This document shows, piece after piece, positions 1 through 10,223 of a stretch of 50,159 nucleotides of DNA. Source of the DNA: Gemmatimonadota bacterium (GTDB taxonomy: Bacteria; Gemmatimonadota; Gemmatimonadetes; Gemmatimonadales; Gemmatimonadaceae); the NCBI GenBank assembly GCA_003136975.1, contig PLEG01000017.1, positions 5,069-55,227 of the forward strand. The letters are read 5' to 3'. Under the pieces are notes generated by a model, which saw only the letters and a program-made list of their open reading frames with translations, was not told where the DNA came from and made no database searches. Positions within the stretch are counted from its first letter, which is position 1; each line of letters begins with the position of its first letter. A program made the position numbers and the translations under genes.

Positions 1-263
1 CCCCATTCGGTCCGTCCCCATTAGGTTTCGACCGCTTCCGGCTCCTTGCTTGTTGGCTCCATGGCACCCTCTTTCGAAGCGAGGCGTTGGTTAGAGCTTA
101 CGAGTTACGGTTGCGCTTGATGGACTCGGCTCCATGGTAAGATTAAAGCAGAGACGCTCTTCGTTGCCATAATTTGAACCGTGCATTACGGCCTTTCGGC
201 TGAGTCCAGCCAAGCGATGTATATCCATCAGTGAAGCCATCGACCATCAGGGGCAGCATGGAT
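1..263. other. Left-edge non-coding stretch
   Basis: No open frame with coding character was found here. It lies downstream of the minus-strand operon end at 264. The phrase GGCTCCATGG occurs twice (about 55-64 and 129-138). I saw no convincing hairpin with a T-tract, so the operon terminator is either beyond the window or not of the intrinsic type. Confidence 0.5.
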
Positions 264-3200
264 TCATTGTGGCAGTTGCAGGGGTTCCGTAGTCGGTGGC
301 GCTAGACTCAGCGCGGCGCGGAGTTTCGGCATATCGTTGGTGAGTATCTGGTGCACCTGCGCGATATTGCTGCTGATGTCGGCAGCCGTGAAATCGAACA
401 CGCGTTGCTCCGCCTCCGTGGGAGTCGCGGACGAAGATCCGAGACCGCCCAGCAGGTCAAACAACTCGCCTATTGGCGTGGCTCCATATCCTCCGCCACT
501 TTTAGGGTTCAGCTTCTCTATCTGCGCAGCGACATTTGTGCGCAGGCTATCGAGTGCCGGTGATAACTGGCGTCGCTCGAGCAACAGATTCAGGTGTTTG
601 AACTCAGTATCGAGCGCCGCGAGAGTTTTCCTTCCTTCGGCAAAAACCCGGTTGAGGGAATCAATTCGTACTTGAAGCGCATTGCGCGCGCGAAGAGCCT
701 CCTGCGTGGTGATTGCGCGCGGATCGGTTCGCACCTGAACAGTTTGGCTCACCGTCTGACCGCGCGCGCTCAACTTCACCACGTAAGTACCAGCCGACAC
801 GTATGGCGCGCGTGAAATGCCATACCATCCCGAGTCGGAGGGCGGTGCGACAAACGCCAGTTGCGAGCGTAGGTCCCAGACCACACGATGCATGCCAGAC
901 GTCGCAGGGCCCGACATATCTCTTACAATGGAGCCGTCAGGCGCTGTCACTTGGATGTGCACGGCAGTGGTCGTCGTGTCGCTATCCTGCTGCTTTAGAG
1001 CGTAGTTTATCAGAACTCCGATCGGAGCGTTTGGCGCGTAGAACTTCCGCCCACCCAATGGCATGTCCCGCCACTGGTACACCTCCGTCGCAGCGCGGAG
1101 CGGGAAGAGGTGCACCTCGTCCACGGACTGCGCCGGATCACCAGCCTCGAGCGACCGAATGTCATCAAGGATGATGATACTGCGCCCGTAAGTCGCGAGT
1201 ATAAGATCGTTATTGCGCTCGTTGACGAGAATGCGATAAACCATCACCCGCGGCAGACTTCCACCAGGAAATGCCCAGTGCCGTCCGCCATCGAATGACC
1301 AGTAAAGACCGAACTCGGTTCCTGCGATGAGAAGGTTGGGATTGCGCGGATCTTCTGCGAGTGTCTTGACCGATCCGCCCGTCGGAAGATCGCTAGATAT
1401 GGAAGCCCATGTCGCGCCGCCGTCTGTGGTCCTGAAGACGTACGGTTTCATGTCGTCGTCAGCATGGCCGTCGAACGTAACGTAGGCGGTTCGAGCGTTA
1501 TGACTCGACGCGACTACCGTGCTCACCCAGCGAGGCGATGATAGGTGAAAGCGTGGAGTAAGATTTGTCCAGTGGCTGCCTCCATCAGTCGTCATCTGCA
1601 CGTTGCCATCATCCGTGCCGACATAGATGGTGCCTGCCGCCCTCGGCGACTCGCTGATGGTCGTGATATTACCGTATGCGCCAACACCATCATCTCGCGA
1701 AAGTGTTGTGCTGTCACGTGGTGGTATCCCCGGGCCCATGTTAAGCTTCGTGCCGTCTTGGTTCCGTGTAAGATCCGGACTCATCACCTGCCATGTGGTA
1801 CCATGGTCCGTAGTCTTCAACAGCTTGTTGGCACCGTAGTAATAAACGTGCGGATCGTTCGGTGACACCAGGATTGCCGTGTTCCAGTTGAATCTGTAGG
1901 GTGCTTTGCGGTCCGACGAAACTGGCGTGATCCGGCGTTCCTCGCGCGTCTCGATGTCGGCGACATAGCCGCGGCCATTCTGTGCGTTAGTATAGACTAG
2001 ACGCGGGTTAGTAGGATCCGTCGCAACATGAAACCCGTCGCCGTAACCAATGAGCATTACCTGATCATCGGTGAAAGGTCCCTTCGAATGTGTACCACTC
2101 GGAAATGCGTACGTGCCGTTGTCTTGGGCACCGCCGAAGACCCAGTACGGATCTCGGTCGTCAATTGAGACGTCGTAGAACTGCCCGATTGGAAGATTGT
2201 TGACGAAATCCCAGGTGCGAGACCCGTCGTACGTGATGAAGACCCCCCCGTCCGTACCCTGCATCATGTGCTCGGGATGGTTGGGATCGATCCAGAGGGC
2301 GTGCCGGTCAACGTGCGTTTTCGCCGCAACTGAATCCGTCGTGAAAGTCTTCCCGCCGTCGATAGACAGATACATGTCCATCGCAATGAACCAGACGCGG
2401 TTGGGGTTCTTGGGATCTACACGAATTTGGCTGAAATAGGACGGACGCTGACTGACAGGATTCTGCCTGGTCCAAGTCGAGCCGCGATCTGCAGAGCGAA
2501 ATACTCCGCCATCATGGTTCTCGATTACGGCATAAACGATGTTCTCATCACTCCGCGCAATGTCGATTCCAATGCGTCCGGTGCTGCCCGTCGGGAGGCC
2601 CTTAGTCAGGCGTTTCCATGTGTCGCCACCGTCGAGGGAGCGCCATAAACCGCTCCCTGCTCCGCCGCCGACAAATCCCCACGCGCGACGACGGCGCTCG
2701 TAGGTCGCGGCGATAAGGGTCCGTCCGTCGCTGGCGATTGCGACATCCGTTACGCCGGTATTGTCATCAACTCCAAGTACTTTCTGCCACGTTTTGCCTG
2801 CATCTTTTGTGCGATACAGCCCACGTTGTTCGTTGGGTCCCCATAAATGTCCGACTGCTGCAACGAACACCGTGCTTGGGTTGTGTGGGTCGATCACGAT
2901 ACGGCCGATGCTCTGCGTCTCGCGCAGGCCCATATTCTGCCACGTGGTACCGCCATCAAGTGAGCGGTAAACTCCGTCCCCCCATGTGGAAGTCTGACGG
3001 TTATTGGGCTCGCCCGTACCGACCCATACGACATTGCGATCGCTCGGTGCGATGGCGATGTCGCCAATCGACATGGCCGTGCCATCCGTGTCGAATACGG
3101 GGTCCCACGTCACGCCGTTATTCAGACTGCGGAACACACCGCCTGATGCGGTCCCAACAAAGATGATATTAGGATCATCCGCGACCGCCTCAATATCATC

Positions 3201-3416
3201 AACACGACCTCCAAACGACGCTGGGCCAATCTCGCGCCAGTCGCGATCCGGCCACGAACGCGGATGCAACGAAGCCGACTCGTTAGGTAACGATACTGCG
3301 GACGGCTTTCGGGGTTGTTGCGCGGCAGAGACCATCGGAAGCATCGTTAGCAGTACGAGCGACGTTATGGCCGGCGAGAGACAATCCCGGATTCGTTGGA
3401 TGGGTATCAGTGACAT
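264..3416 (-). CDS. Secreted Asp-box (BNR/sortilin-like) beta-propeller protein 1
   Basis: This is a large exported protein of about 1050 residues. The ATG at 3416 is chosen because it is followed directly by a signal peptide (hydrophobic ITSLVLLTMLPMVSA, cleavage near AQQP). The frame stays open to a TTG at 3503, but those 29 residues have no export character. About eleven Asp-box repeats of the form S/T-x-D-x-G-x-T-W are spread over residues 80-750 (for example SLDGGTTWQ, TKDAGKTWQ, TTDGGATWA), as expected for two stacked propellers of the VPS10/sortilin or BNR type. The C-terminal third holds a FlgD-like Ig segment (IVRDMSGPATSGMHRVVWDLR region) and then a helical tail. No catalytic motif was recognised, so annotation as a glycosyl hydrolase would rest only on the repeats. 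It is last in a run of three related genes, 102 bp after the second, and has no clear Shine-Dalgarno. Confidence 0.85.
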   Translation of the reverse strand: MSLIPIQRIRDCLSPAITSLVLLTMLPMVSAAQQPRKPSAVSLPNESASLHPRSWPDRDWREIGPASFGGRVDDIEAVADDPNIIFVGTASGGVFRSLNNGVTWDPVFDTDGTAMSIGDIAIAPSDRNVVWVGTGEPNNRQTSTWGDGVYRSLDGGTTWQNMGLRETQSIGRIVIDPHNPSTVFVAAVGHLWGPNEQRGLYRTKDAGKTWQKVLGVDDNTGVTDVAIASDGRTLIAATYERRRRAWGFVGGGAGSGLWRSLDGGDTWKRLTKGLPTGSTGRIGIDIARSDENIVYAVIENHDGGVFRSADRGSTWTRQNPVSQRPSYFSQIRVDPKNPNRVWFIAMDMYLSIDGGKTFTTDSVAAKTHVDRHALWIDPNHPEHMMQGTDGGVFITYDGSRTWDFVNNLPIGQFYDVSIDDRDPYWVFGGAQDNGTYAFPSGTHSKGPFTDDQVMLIGYGDGFHVATDPTNPRLVYTNAQNGRGYVADIETREERRITPVSSDRKAPYRFNWNTAILVSPNDPHVYYYGANKLLKTTDHGTTWQVMSPDLTRNQDGTKLNMGPGIPPRDSTTLSRDDGVGAYGNITTISESPRAAGTIYVGTDDGNVQMTTDGGSHWTNLTPRFHLSSPRWVSTVVASSHNARTAYVTFDGHADDDMKPYVFRTTDGGATWASISSDLPTGGSVKTLAEDPRNPNLLIAGTEFGLYWSFDGGRHWAFPGGSLPRVMVYRILVNERNNDLILATYGRSIIILDDIRSLEAGDPAQSVDEVHLFPLRAATEVYQWRDMPLGGRKFYAPNAPIGVLINYALKQQDSDTTTTAVHIQVTAPDGSIVRDMSGPATSGMHRVVWDLRSQLAFVAPPSDSGWYGISRAPYVSAGTYVVKLSARGQTVSQTVQVRTDPRAITTQEALRARNALQVRIDSLNRVFAEGRKTLAALDTEFKHLNLLLERRQLSPALDSLRTNVAAQIEKLNPKSGGGYGATPIGELFDLLGGLGSSSATPTEAEQRVFDFTAADISSNIAQVHQILTNDMPKLRAALSLAPPTTEPLQLPQ

Positions 3417-3518
3417 ATTACGGTTAATAAGTGATCGTGGTTCGAACAGATCGCGCAACGATGATTCCGCATCCGTTGCACATCTTGTCTGGATAAGGAG
3501 CAAATGGTCGGAGAACGG

Positions 3519-6221
3519 TTACGCGTCGGGATCCTTCCGTACAGTGAGTTTCCCGGTTTGCACTACGCCATCGACCGAGAGCGTAACGGTGTAAGTTCCG
3601 GGCGTCGCCAACGCCGCGCGCGCACGTCGACCTTCACCAGCCTGCGCCTGGCTACCGGTTGCCTCCTTCGGTGCCTCGCCGCGAAGGTTCCACCAGATGC
3701 GATTGATTCCTGCCGATTTCGGGCCATCGAGCACGCGGATTGTCTTTCCCTTGTCATCGACAATCGTCAACTGCACCGCGCCGGCGGCCGGCGAGCGCAG
3801 GTAATAATTGATCGATGCGCCATAAGGCGGATTATGCCCGGTGGTCGAGGGTGGATCGAACTCGGCGGCGAAGCTTTCCGTTGTGGTAGGGGCGCGCAGT
3901 GCGAATGCATACGCCGGCCGGAGATCGAAGAGATACGCTCGTTCTTTTAGAATCGTCGGGGTCAGCTGCTGTAAGGGCCCGATGTCATCCAGGATCCAAA
4001 AGCCCCTTCCCCATGTCCCCACTACGAGGTCATTAAAGTCTTCCTGAACGACAAGTCCGGCGATCGGTGTATGCGGCAGGTTGTTCTGTAACGGCAACCA
4101 GGTGGCGCCATCGTCCACGGTGACGTACAGGCCGTTCTCGGTGCCGAGATAGATCATGCCTTTGCGATGCGGATCTTCACGGACGGCGCGTGCGTACGCG
4201 AATACGCTCTTGGGGATGCCGCCTCCAATCGCCCGCCATGTGCGGCCGTAGTCTTCGGTCTTGAACACATACGTATTGTTGTCTGCTGCACGATGACGAT
4301 CCACTGTGATGTATGCAGCACCCAGCGCGTGCCGCGATGGCTCGATGCTCGTCACTGTGCCCCATGACTGCAGTCCGGGAAGATTAGCCGTAACGTCGGC
4401 CCACGTCTTCCCGTCATCCCGTGTCACGTGCACGAGTCCATCGTTGCTGCCAGTCCAGATAACACCGCGCTCAATTGGCGACTCGGCGATAGCGAAGAGT
4501 GAACATGGTACGTCCTGCGTTTCCGGCCCTACTCCGGCCGGAATCTGCTGCTTGGTTTTGTCATTGGTCGTGAGGTCGGGGCTGATAATACTCCAACTGC
4601 GCCCGCCGTCGGCGGTCGCATGCACGTACTGACTACCGGCGTAGACTACTCGCGAGTCGTGCGGAGATAGCGCAAGAGGAATGGCCCAGTTACGGCGAAA
4701 TTTCCGGTTAGCGACTGAGCCGCGCTCGCTCGAGTCCGCACCAAACACCGACCACGGACCGGTACCTTGCATCTTGCCAGTGCGCATGTCGACGTGCTGC
4801 ACATTGGAACCACTGCTGACCCAGATGATGTCGTCGTTTCCGCGATCTGGAATTGCCCAGCCACTCTCGGCGCCGATCGTCCATTCCCAGAAGTCAGGTG
4901 CGATCAATCCGATACCTTCGTCCGCGTCCCCGACACCAGTGCTCTGAGCAAGACTGTTGCTCGGCCCACGATATGCCGGACCATCCTGGCGGCTGCCGTA
5001 TACGTTGTATGGGATCCGGCGGTCGACCGCGACACGATTCACCTGAGCATTCGGCAGATTCGCGTGGAGCCAGCCGCGGCCACGTGTCGTCGTGATATTA
5101 ACGTACCGATCGTTGGCGATGATGATGCGATTCGGGTTCAGCTGATCGAACCAGATGTCGTGATGATCTGGAAAGAGCTCGGGAATGATTTTCGTGCTCG
5201 CGCCACCGTCGAGCGAACGGTACAGCCCCTGAGCCAGAAAGTAGACCTCGTTCGGATTATCCGGCGACACGCCGATCCGTGAGAAGTAGCGCGCCCGTCG
5301 ATTAATATTCGGGTCGTGACTAGCGATGGACCAGTTCACGCCGCCGTCATCGGATCTCCACAGATTGCCCGGGGCGGCAGTCTCTATAAGCGCGTACACC
5401 CGTTTCGGGTTGCTCGGCGCGATGGCTAGTGCGATACGCCCGAGCGGCGAAACAGGGAGTCCGTGCCCAGTGAGATGACTCCATGTACTGCCGCCATCGC
5501 GCGATACGTATATACCGCTACCCGGTCCGCCACTCTCGCTGGTCCACGGATGAATTGTGAGCTGCCAGGTAGCTGCGAAGAGAATTGACGGATTGGTGGG
5601 GTCCATCGCTATGTCGATTACACCAGTGTTCTCGTCGACAAACAGTACGCGCTCCCACGTTTTCCCGCCGTCGCGCGTGCGAAAGACTCCGCGCTCCTGC
5701 TGCGGGCCGTAACTGTGTCCCATTGCAGCCACGTAGACCACCGACGCGTTCCGCGGATCGATCACAACGCGTCCAATGCGCCCGGTTTTATCGAGCCCCA
5801 TGTGGGCCCAGGTCTTGCCGGAGTCGGCGGATTTGTACACGCCGTCGCCGATCTCGATGTTCGGGCGGATAAACGGATCTCCGGTGCCAGCCCAGACTAT
5901 ACCGGCGTCTGTGCGGGCGACGGCGAGTGCCCCAATTGAGGCAACGTGTTGACTGTCGAAGATCGGCCGCCAGTGAAGGCCCCCGTCATCGCTCTTGAAG
6001 ATGCCGCCAGACGCTGCTCCCGCGTAGATGACACTGGGATCGCCCGCAACGCCGGCGACTGCGTTGATGCGATTCCCCGGCGGTCCGATGTGACGGAATT
6101 GCAACGACTGGTACGTTGCTGGGGTGATCTCCTGTCCGCGCGCGATCGTGAACGCCGGCGCGATGGATAGCCATGTCAGCGACAGAAACAGAACGCGCCG
6201 AATCGAAACCTGCTGGGACAT
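3519..6221 (-). CDS. Secreted Asp-box (BNR/sortilin-like) beta-propeller protein 2
   Basis: This 900-residue exported protein is paralogous to its neighbours. The ATG at 6221 begins MSQQVSIRRVLFLSLTWLSI, a normal signal peptide. The longer open frame to 6434 overlaps the upstream gene and is rejected. Around ten Asp-boxes are visible (SDDGGLHWR, SADSGKTWA, TRDGGKTWE, SRDGGSTWS, TRDDGKTWA, TVDDGATWL), one of them degenerate (SLDGGAST). The architecture matches protein 1: a propeller region, then an Ig-like segment (TIRVLDGPKSAGINRIWWNL) and a short C-terminal beta domain. It starts 14 bp after the stop of the upstream paralogue, with a weak AAGAAGAG ribosome site, so cotranscription is likely. 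Its function is unknown. Such propellers may bind proteins or glycans, or may carry an unrecognised peptidase-like activity, but nothing in the sequence decides this. Confidence 0.85.
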   Translation of the reverse strand: MSQQVSIRRVLFLSLTWLSIAPAFTIARGQEITPATYQSLQFRHIGPPGNRINAVAGVAGDPSVIYAGAASGGIFKSDDGGLHWRPIFDSQHVASIGALAVARTDAGIVWAGTGDPFIRPNIEIGDGVYKSADSGKTWAHMGLDKTGRIGRVVIDPRNASVVYVAAMGHSYGPQQERGVFRTRDGGKTWERVLFVDENTGVIDIAMDPTNPSILFAATWQLTIHPWTSESGGPGSGIYVSRDGGSTWSHLTGHGLPVSPLGRIALAIAPSNPKRVYALIETAAPGNLWRSDDGGVNWSIASHDPNINRRARYFSRIGVSPDNPNEVYFLAQGLYRSLDGGASTKIIPELFPDHHDIWFDQLNPNRIIIANDRYVNITTTRGRGWLHANLPNAQVNRVAVDRRIPYNVYGSRQDGPAYRGPSNSLAQSTGVGDADEGIGLIAPDFWEWTIGAESGWAIPDRGNDDIIWVSSGSNVQHVDMRTGKMQGTGPWSVFGADSSERGSVANRKFRRNWAIPLALSPHDSRVVYAGSQYVHATADGGRSWSIISPDLTTNDKTKQQIPAGVGPETQDVPCSLFAIAESPIERGVIWTGSNDGLVHVTRDDGKTWADVTANLPGLQSWGTVTSIEPSRHALGAAYITVDRHRAADNNTYVFKTEDYGRTWRAIGGGIPKSVFAYARAVREDPHRKGMIYLGTENGLYVTVDDGATWLPLQNNLPHTPIAGLVVQEDFNDLVVGTWGRGFWILDDIGPLQQLTPTILKERAYLFDLRPAYAFALRAPTTTESFAAEFDPPSTTGHNPPYGASINYYLRSPAAGAVQLTIVDDKGKTIRVLDGPKSAGINRIWWNLRGEAPKEATGSQAQAGEGRRARAALATPGTYTVTLSVDGVVQTGKLTVRKDPDA

Positions 6222-6235
6222 AGTGAACACTCTTC

Positions 6236-8935
6236 TTAGGGCCTGATGTCGGAGGGCCACTCGCGATTGTAATTCTTCAACGGGCCAGGTCCCGACCTCA
6301 CCTCCAGACGCTGCGTGCTGCTGGCTGCGCCATCTGTCACTGTCACTGTGTAAGTGCCCGGCGGCACGAGGTACCGCGCACCCAGCGTGCCCTGGAACGA
6401 CGCGCGCATATCGCGCGTTTGCCGTAGATCCCACGTCACACGATTGAGCCCCGAGACTGCTGGCCCCGTGAGATTCGCTACAAGCTCGCCGCTAGCCGAC
6501 TTGACCACGATGTCAACATCCCGGTGGCCAGAATCCTTGATGTAGTATGTAAGTACGGCCCCCATCGGTGGATTCTGGCCACTGTACTGATTCCCCTGTG
6601 CTCCTTCGAGCAGGCCCTCTATGTACTTGAGCTGTATCGCAGGTTCGGGTGCAAAGAGGTGCACCGTTTGGCTAAGGATCTGTCGCGTCATCTGTGCAAA
6701 GGGCCGAGCCTGATCGATGATGTACAGGCTACGTCCCTGCGTCGCGATCACAACATCATGCGTGCGCGGTTCGATCAGGATATCGTCCACGGCTACAGTT
6801 GGCAGGTTTCCGAACCGGGACCACGAGTGACCGCCGTCGAGGGTCAACCACAAACCAAATTCGGTACCGGCATACAGCACGTTGCTGTTGTCTGGATCCT
6901 CACGCACTACACGCACCGGTTCCGTTCGCGGCAGATTTCCGGCAATATCAAGCCACGTGCGCCCGCTATCCTTGGTGGCGTACACGAGCGGCGCACGGTT
7001 CCCGTCACGGTATGCTGAAATGACCACGTAACCAGCAGCGGCGTTGGAATGGCTCGCCTCAACACGATTCACCCAATGTCCTCGCGCGACTTCCGGAAGA
7101 TTGCCGCTAACATCAGTCCAGTGCACACCCTCGTCGGACGTGCGCCAGATCTTTCCGTTGTCCGTCCCCGCCCACAGTACACCCGACTGGACAGGCGATT
7201 CGATGAGCGTCGAGATCGCAGGACGTCCACCTTGCACTCCACCACGGGTGAGGTCAGGTGAGATAGCCTCCCATTGCTCCGCATGATCGGACAGTTTGAT
7301 TACTCGATTCGCACCGAGATAGATAACGCCGCGATGGTGGTGGCTCCCGATCAATGGCGGCGTCCAGTTAAGCGGCAATGCAGATGTGGGACCACTTTCG
7401 CTCGATCCCGGTGTTACATCTGCATTGTGGCCGCTTCCGAAGTCCGTGCGACGCAGCTTGCTGTTCGTTGACCAGTAGAGAATCGCCGAGTCGTTGTCAT
7501 CGAAGACGCAGTAGCCGCCATCATTCATTGCAGCAATGCTCCAATCACCATTGCGAATGCCGATAGTGTTCAGGACAGTACTAGGTCCGACCCATGTCCC
7601 ATTGTCTTGCAAGCCACCGCAAACGCGGTAAGGTATAGAACGATCTACGTTAACACTGCGAAACTCACCAACGGCAAAACGGGCGAGATGTTCCCAGGTC
7701 ACGCCACCACTGAACGATTGATACACACCACCGTCGTTGCCCTCGATCAGGTGCTTGGGATTGATTGGGTCGATGACGAGCGCGTGGTGGTCTGGATGTA
7801 GTTGTGAGATGTCCTCACGCCAGGTCTTCCCGCTGTCCTCCGATACTACGATCGACGCAGACAGATTGTATACGCGCCGATCGTCCGTAGGGTCAACCCG
7901 CATCTGGCCAGCGTAGTCTGGGCGATTCAACAGCGCGCTCATACGCCGCCAGTGTGCACCTCGGTCGTCTGATCGAAACACACCGCCGGTAGGACTCATG
8001 GAGACCGATGGCCCGGTGCTTCCGCCAGCGTTCGTGTTGGTGGTCGCCACAGTCGCGTAGAGAATGCTCGTATTATTAGCGTAGATTGCCAATCCGATGC
8101 GTTCGGTGTGGGCTGGCAGGCCGTTCGCGAGCTTGTGCCATGTCGTGCCGGCGTCCTCGCTCTTGAAGATTCCGCCTTCGTCCTTTCCGCCTGATGCCGC
8201 TTCACCGGCTGCGAAGCTGGTCGGCCGTCGTTGTCGTGCATACAACACGGCGTACACAATGTTTGGATTCGACGGATCGATCGCCACATCACCGGCGCCC
8301 ACCCGTGTATCGTTGGGAGCAAGTGCCGAAAGGACCTTGCTCCAGGTTGTGCCGGCATCAATAGTCTTGTACAAGCCGCGCTGAGCGCTGGGCTGCCACA
8401 GGTCACCAACTACGGCAACGTACGCGGTCCGCGGGTCCGTTGGGTGGACCGCTATGCGCGCGATCGCGCGGCTATCAATAAGGCCGACATGACTCCACGT
8501 GCGACCGGCATCGATCGAGCGGTAGACTCCACCGCCCCAGGTTTCCGTGTTCCGGTCGTTCGCCTCGCCAGTGCCTAGCCATACCACGCGCGCGTCCGAC
8601 GGCGCTACGGCAATAGCGCCGATAGACGCAACCGCTTCATGATCAAAGAGGGCATCGAAGGTAACACCACCATCCGTCGTCTTGAACACGCCGGCCATGC
8701 CACCGCCGACGTAGAAAGTCGTTGGATCGCCGGGGGCCATCGCAATGGCGGATACGCGACCGCCGACAATTGCAGGCCCAATACTCCGAGCGGTGATTGT
8801 GTTGCGCACAGTCAAGGGCAGGCTGTCGACCACCGTTGTGCGGGCGTTCTGCGCGGTGGTGACGCAGGGGAGCATCGCCAGGGCCACGAGTAAGCTCACA
8901 CAAGCGCGGTGTCGCATTTTAAGCGACATCAGCAC
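6236..8935 (-). CDS. Secreted Asp-box (BNR/sortilin-like) beta-propeller protein 3
   Basis: This exported propeller protein of about 900 residues is the first of the three in transcription order. Several starts are possible: GTG 8941, GTG 8935, ATG 8929 and ATG 8917. GTG 8935 is preferred because a GGAGG at 8944-8948 sits 8 bases before it, while it is 2 bases from GTG 8941 and 14 from ATG 8929. All choices keep the signal peptide (VSLLVALAMLPCVTTAQ). Asp-boxes include TTDGGVTFD, SIDAGRTWS, TIDAGTTWS, SEDAGTTWH, SEDSGKTWR and TKDSGRTWL. The Ig-like stretch near the C terminus reads VANLTGPAVSGLNRVTWDL, matching the same position in both paralogues. The gene starts about 24 bp after the susD-like stop, so it belongs to the same operon as the receptor pair. 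Confidence 0.85.
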   Translation of the reverse strand: MLMSLKMRHRACVSLLVALAMLPCVTTAQNARTTVVDSLPLTVRNTITARSIGPAIVGGRVSAIAMAPGDPTTFYVGGGMAGVFKTTDGGVTFDALFDHEAVASIGAIAVAPSDARVVWLGTGEANDRNTETWGGGVYRSIDAGRTWSHVGLIDSRAIARIAVHPTDPRTAYVAVVGDLWQPSAQRGLYKTIDAGTTWSKVLSALAPNDTRVGAGDVAIDPSNPNIVYAVLYARQRRPTSFAAGEAASGGKDEGGIFKSEDAGTTWHKLANGLPAHTERIGLAIYANNTSILYATVATTNTNAGGSTGPSVSMSPTGGVFRSDDRGAHWRRMSALLNRPDYAGQMRVDPTDDRRVYNLSASIVVSEDSGKTWREDISQLHPDHHALVIDPINPKHLIEGNDGGVYQSFSGGVTWEHLARFAVGEFRSVNVDRSIPYRVCGGLQDNGTWVGPSTVLNTIGIRNGDWSIAAMNDGGYCVFDDNDSAILYWSTNSKLRRTDFGSGHNADVTPGSSESGPTSALPLNWTPPLIGSHHHRGVIYLGANRVIKLSDHAEQWEAISPDLTRGGVQGGRPAISTLIESPVQSGVLWAGTDNGKIWRTSDEGVHWTDVSGNLPEVARGHWVNRVEASHSNAAAGYVVISAYRDGNRAPLVYATKDSGRTWLDIAGNLPRTEPVRVVREDPDNSNVLYAGTEFGLWLTLDGGHSWSRFGNLPTVAVDDILIEPRTHDVVIATQGRSLYIIDQARPFAQMTRQILSQTVHLFAPEPAIQLKYIEGLLEGAQGNQYSGQNPPMGAVLTYYIKDSGHRDVDIVVKSASGELVANLTGPAVSGLNRVTWDLRQTRDMRASFQGTLGARYLVPPGTYTVTVTDGAASSTQRLEVRSGPGPLKNYNREWPSDIRP

Positions 8936-8959
8936 TGTCACCGCCTCCGAATCTGGCGA

Positions 8960-10213
8960 TCACTGCGGGAAGTTGTGATTCGCTTGAGTCTCTACCAGCG
9001 GAAGCGGGATGCACATCTGGTCTCCGAACGACTGCCCGCTCGACAGATAAAACAGCGTTCCTGCTGGTTGGATGTACGGCGTCGCCGTTGGATTCCGCAC
9101 GAAATCCGCGATGTGCTTACCTTCCATGTAGAAGTCGCGCGCGCGCTGGGCCATCAATTCAACGAGAACCTCCGAATCCGACACGCCTGTAAACGGCGAC
9201 TGACCACCTGCCGCGCGCCTCACTGGAATCAGTGCTAACGCCGCTGCATGATCACCGAGCTTCAGGTTCGCCTCAGCCACGATATAGCTAGCCTCGAGCC
9301 CTGACGCGATGCGAATGGGCGAGCCAAATCCAGTGTACTTGAGTGACTGAATGGCTTCTATCGTATCTCTCGCAACATGCTTGAGGTCTACCCATGGCAC
9401 GCGCGGATCGTTCAGTGCCTGATAGGTCGGCGGCACTACCCAACCTGGAGAGCCGGTGCCTGTAATGCCACTGAACACTCTATTCGACACAAGAGCACGA
9501 TTACTGAGGTCATCGACATAAGCCGCATTGTATACGAACGATGCCGGAATCACGGCTGCCGCCACTGCTGCACTCGTATTGTTGCCGCGCTGGAGATAAG
9601 CCTGCGCCAGTCCTACGGTTGACGCTTTCACGATTGTGTCACCAGTCGCACCGCCCACCGTCGTTGCAATGGCGATCGCACGCTTGAAGCGTGTGATTGC
9701 CGTGTCCAGTGTCTGTGCTTGCGTGAGCGGCGGTCCGCCGAGGATGACGCCTTGACACATGGCCTGACCCATGTGCTCAAGTGTGAAGGCAGAGTTCATC
9801 GCCGCACGGGCTACGTTAATGTCTGACGCCTGGCCAGGCAACCCGCCTAGTAGTGCAAGAACATTCTCATTGGCTGCGAGAGAGCGAGAGAGCGGAGACC
9901 AGATAAAGTTGGACTGTTGCTGTGTAGACGGCGTCACCTGGCGCCGTGCGATGTCGGGCGACGTGCTATTGACATCGGTTACCCACGCCTCTCCTGAGAA
10001 CCATCCCTCCGCGACAATCGACAAGCTCATGCCATTCCAGAACGCGGTCTGCGCCGACATCGTCAACAGTACGGCGCTGCTTGTCGGATTAATGGTCGAA
10101 GCATCAATGATCGATGGACTTGCCACGTCTAACTGACAACCAGTCAAAGCAACTGCTGCCGTTGCCGTCAACAACAGCGATATACCGTACGTTAAACGCT
10201 CGTGATCACGCAT
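8960..10213 (-). CDS. SusD/RagB-like outer-membrane lipoprotein
   Basis: This is the surface-exposed substrate-binding partner of the SusC-like channel, 417 residues. The start at 10213 is well supported: a perfect AAGGAGGA lies seven bases upstream, and the protein begins with a lipoprotein signal ending in the lipobox LTGC (Cys26). The body is helical with SusD-type features: the tetratricopeptide-like stretch around AITRFKRAIAIATTVGGA and the C-terminal region with ARDFYMEGKHIADFVRNPT, which matches the SusD-family 'ER..E...EG.R..DLVR' segment. At 417 residues it is shorter than many Bacteroidota SusD proteins (about 500), as is common in RagB-like members. It begins 10 bp after the SusC stop, a normal SusC-SusD arrangement. 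The bound substrate cannot be told from the sequence. Confidence 0.88.
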   Translation of the reverse strand: MRDHERLTYGISLLLTATAAVALTGCQLDVASPSIIDASTINPTSSAVLLTMSAQTAFWNGMSLSIVAEGWFSGEAWVTDVNSTSPDIARRQVTPSTQQQSNFIWSPLSRSLAANENVLALLGGLPGQASDINVARAAMNSAFTLEHMGQAMCQGVILGGPPLTQAQTLDTAITRFKRAIAIATTVGGATGDTIVKASTVGLAQAYLQRGNNTSAAVAAAVIPASFVYNAAYVDDLSNRALVSNRVFSGITGTGSPGWVVPPTYQALNDPRVPWVDLKHVARDTIEAIQSLKYTGFGSPIRIASGLEASYIVAEANLKLGDHAAALALIPVRRAAGGQSPFTGVSDSEVLVELMAQRARDFYMEGKHIADFVRNPTATPYIQPAGTLFYLSSGQSFGDQMCIPLPLVETQANHNFPQ

Positions 10214-10223
10214 ATTGTCCTCC

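Noticed and set aside
3417-3503. TTG start extending the first propeller protein by 29 residues
   Set aside because: The extension would put polar sequence before the signal peptide and has no ribosome site. ATG 3416 gives a normal exported protein.
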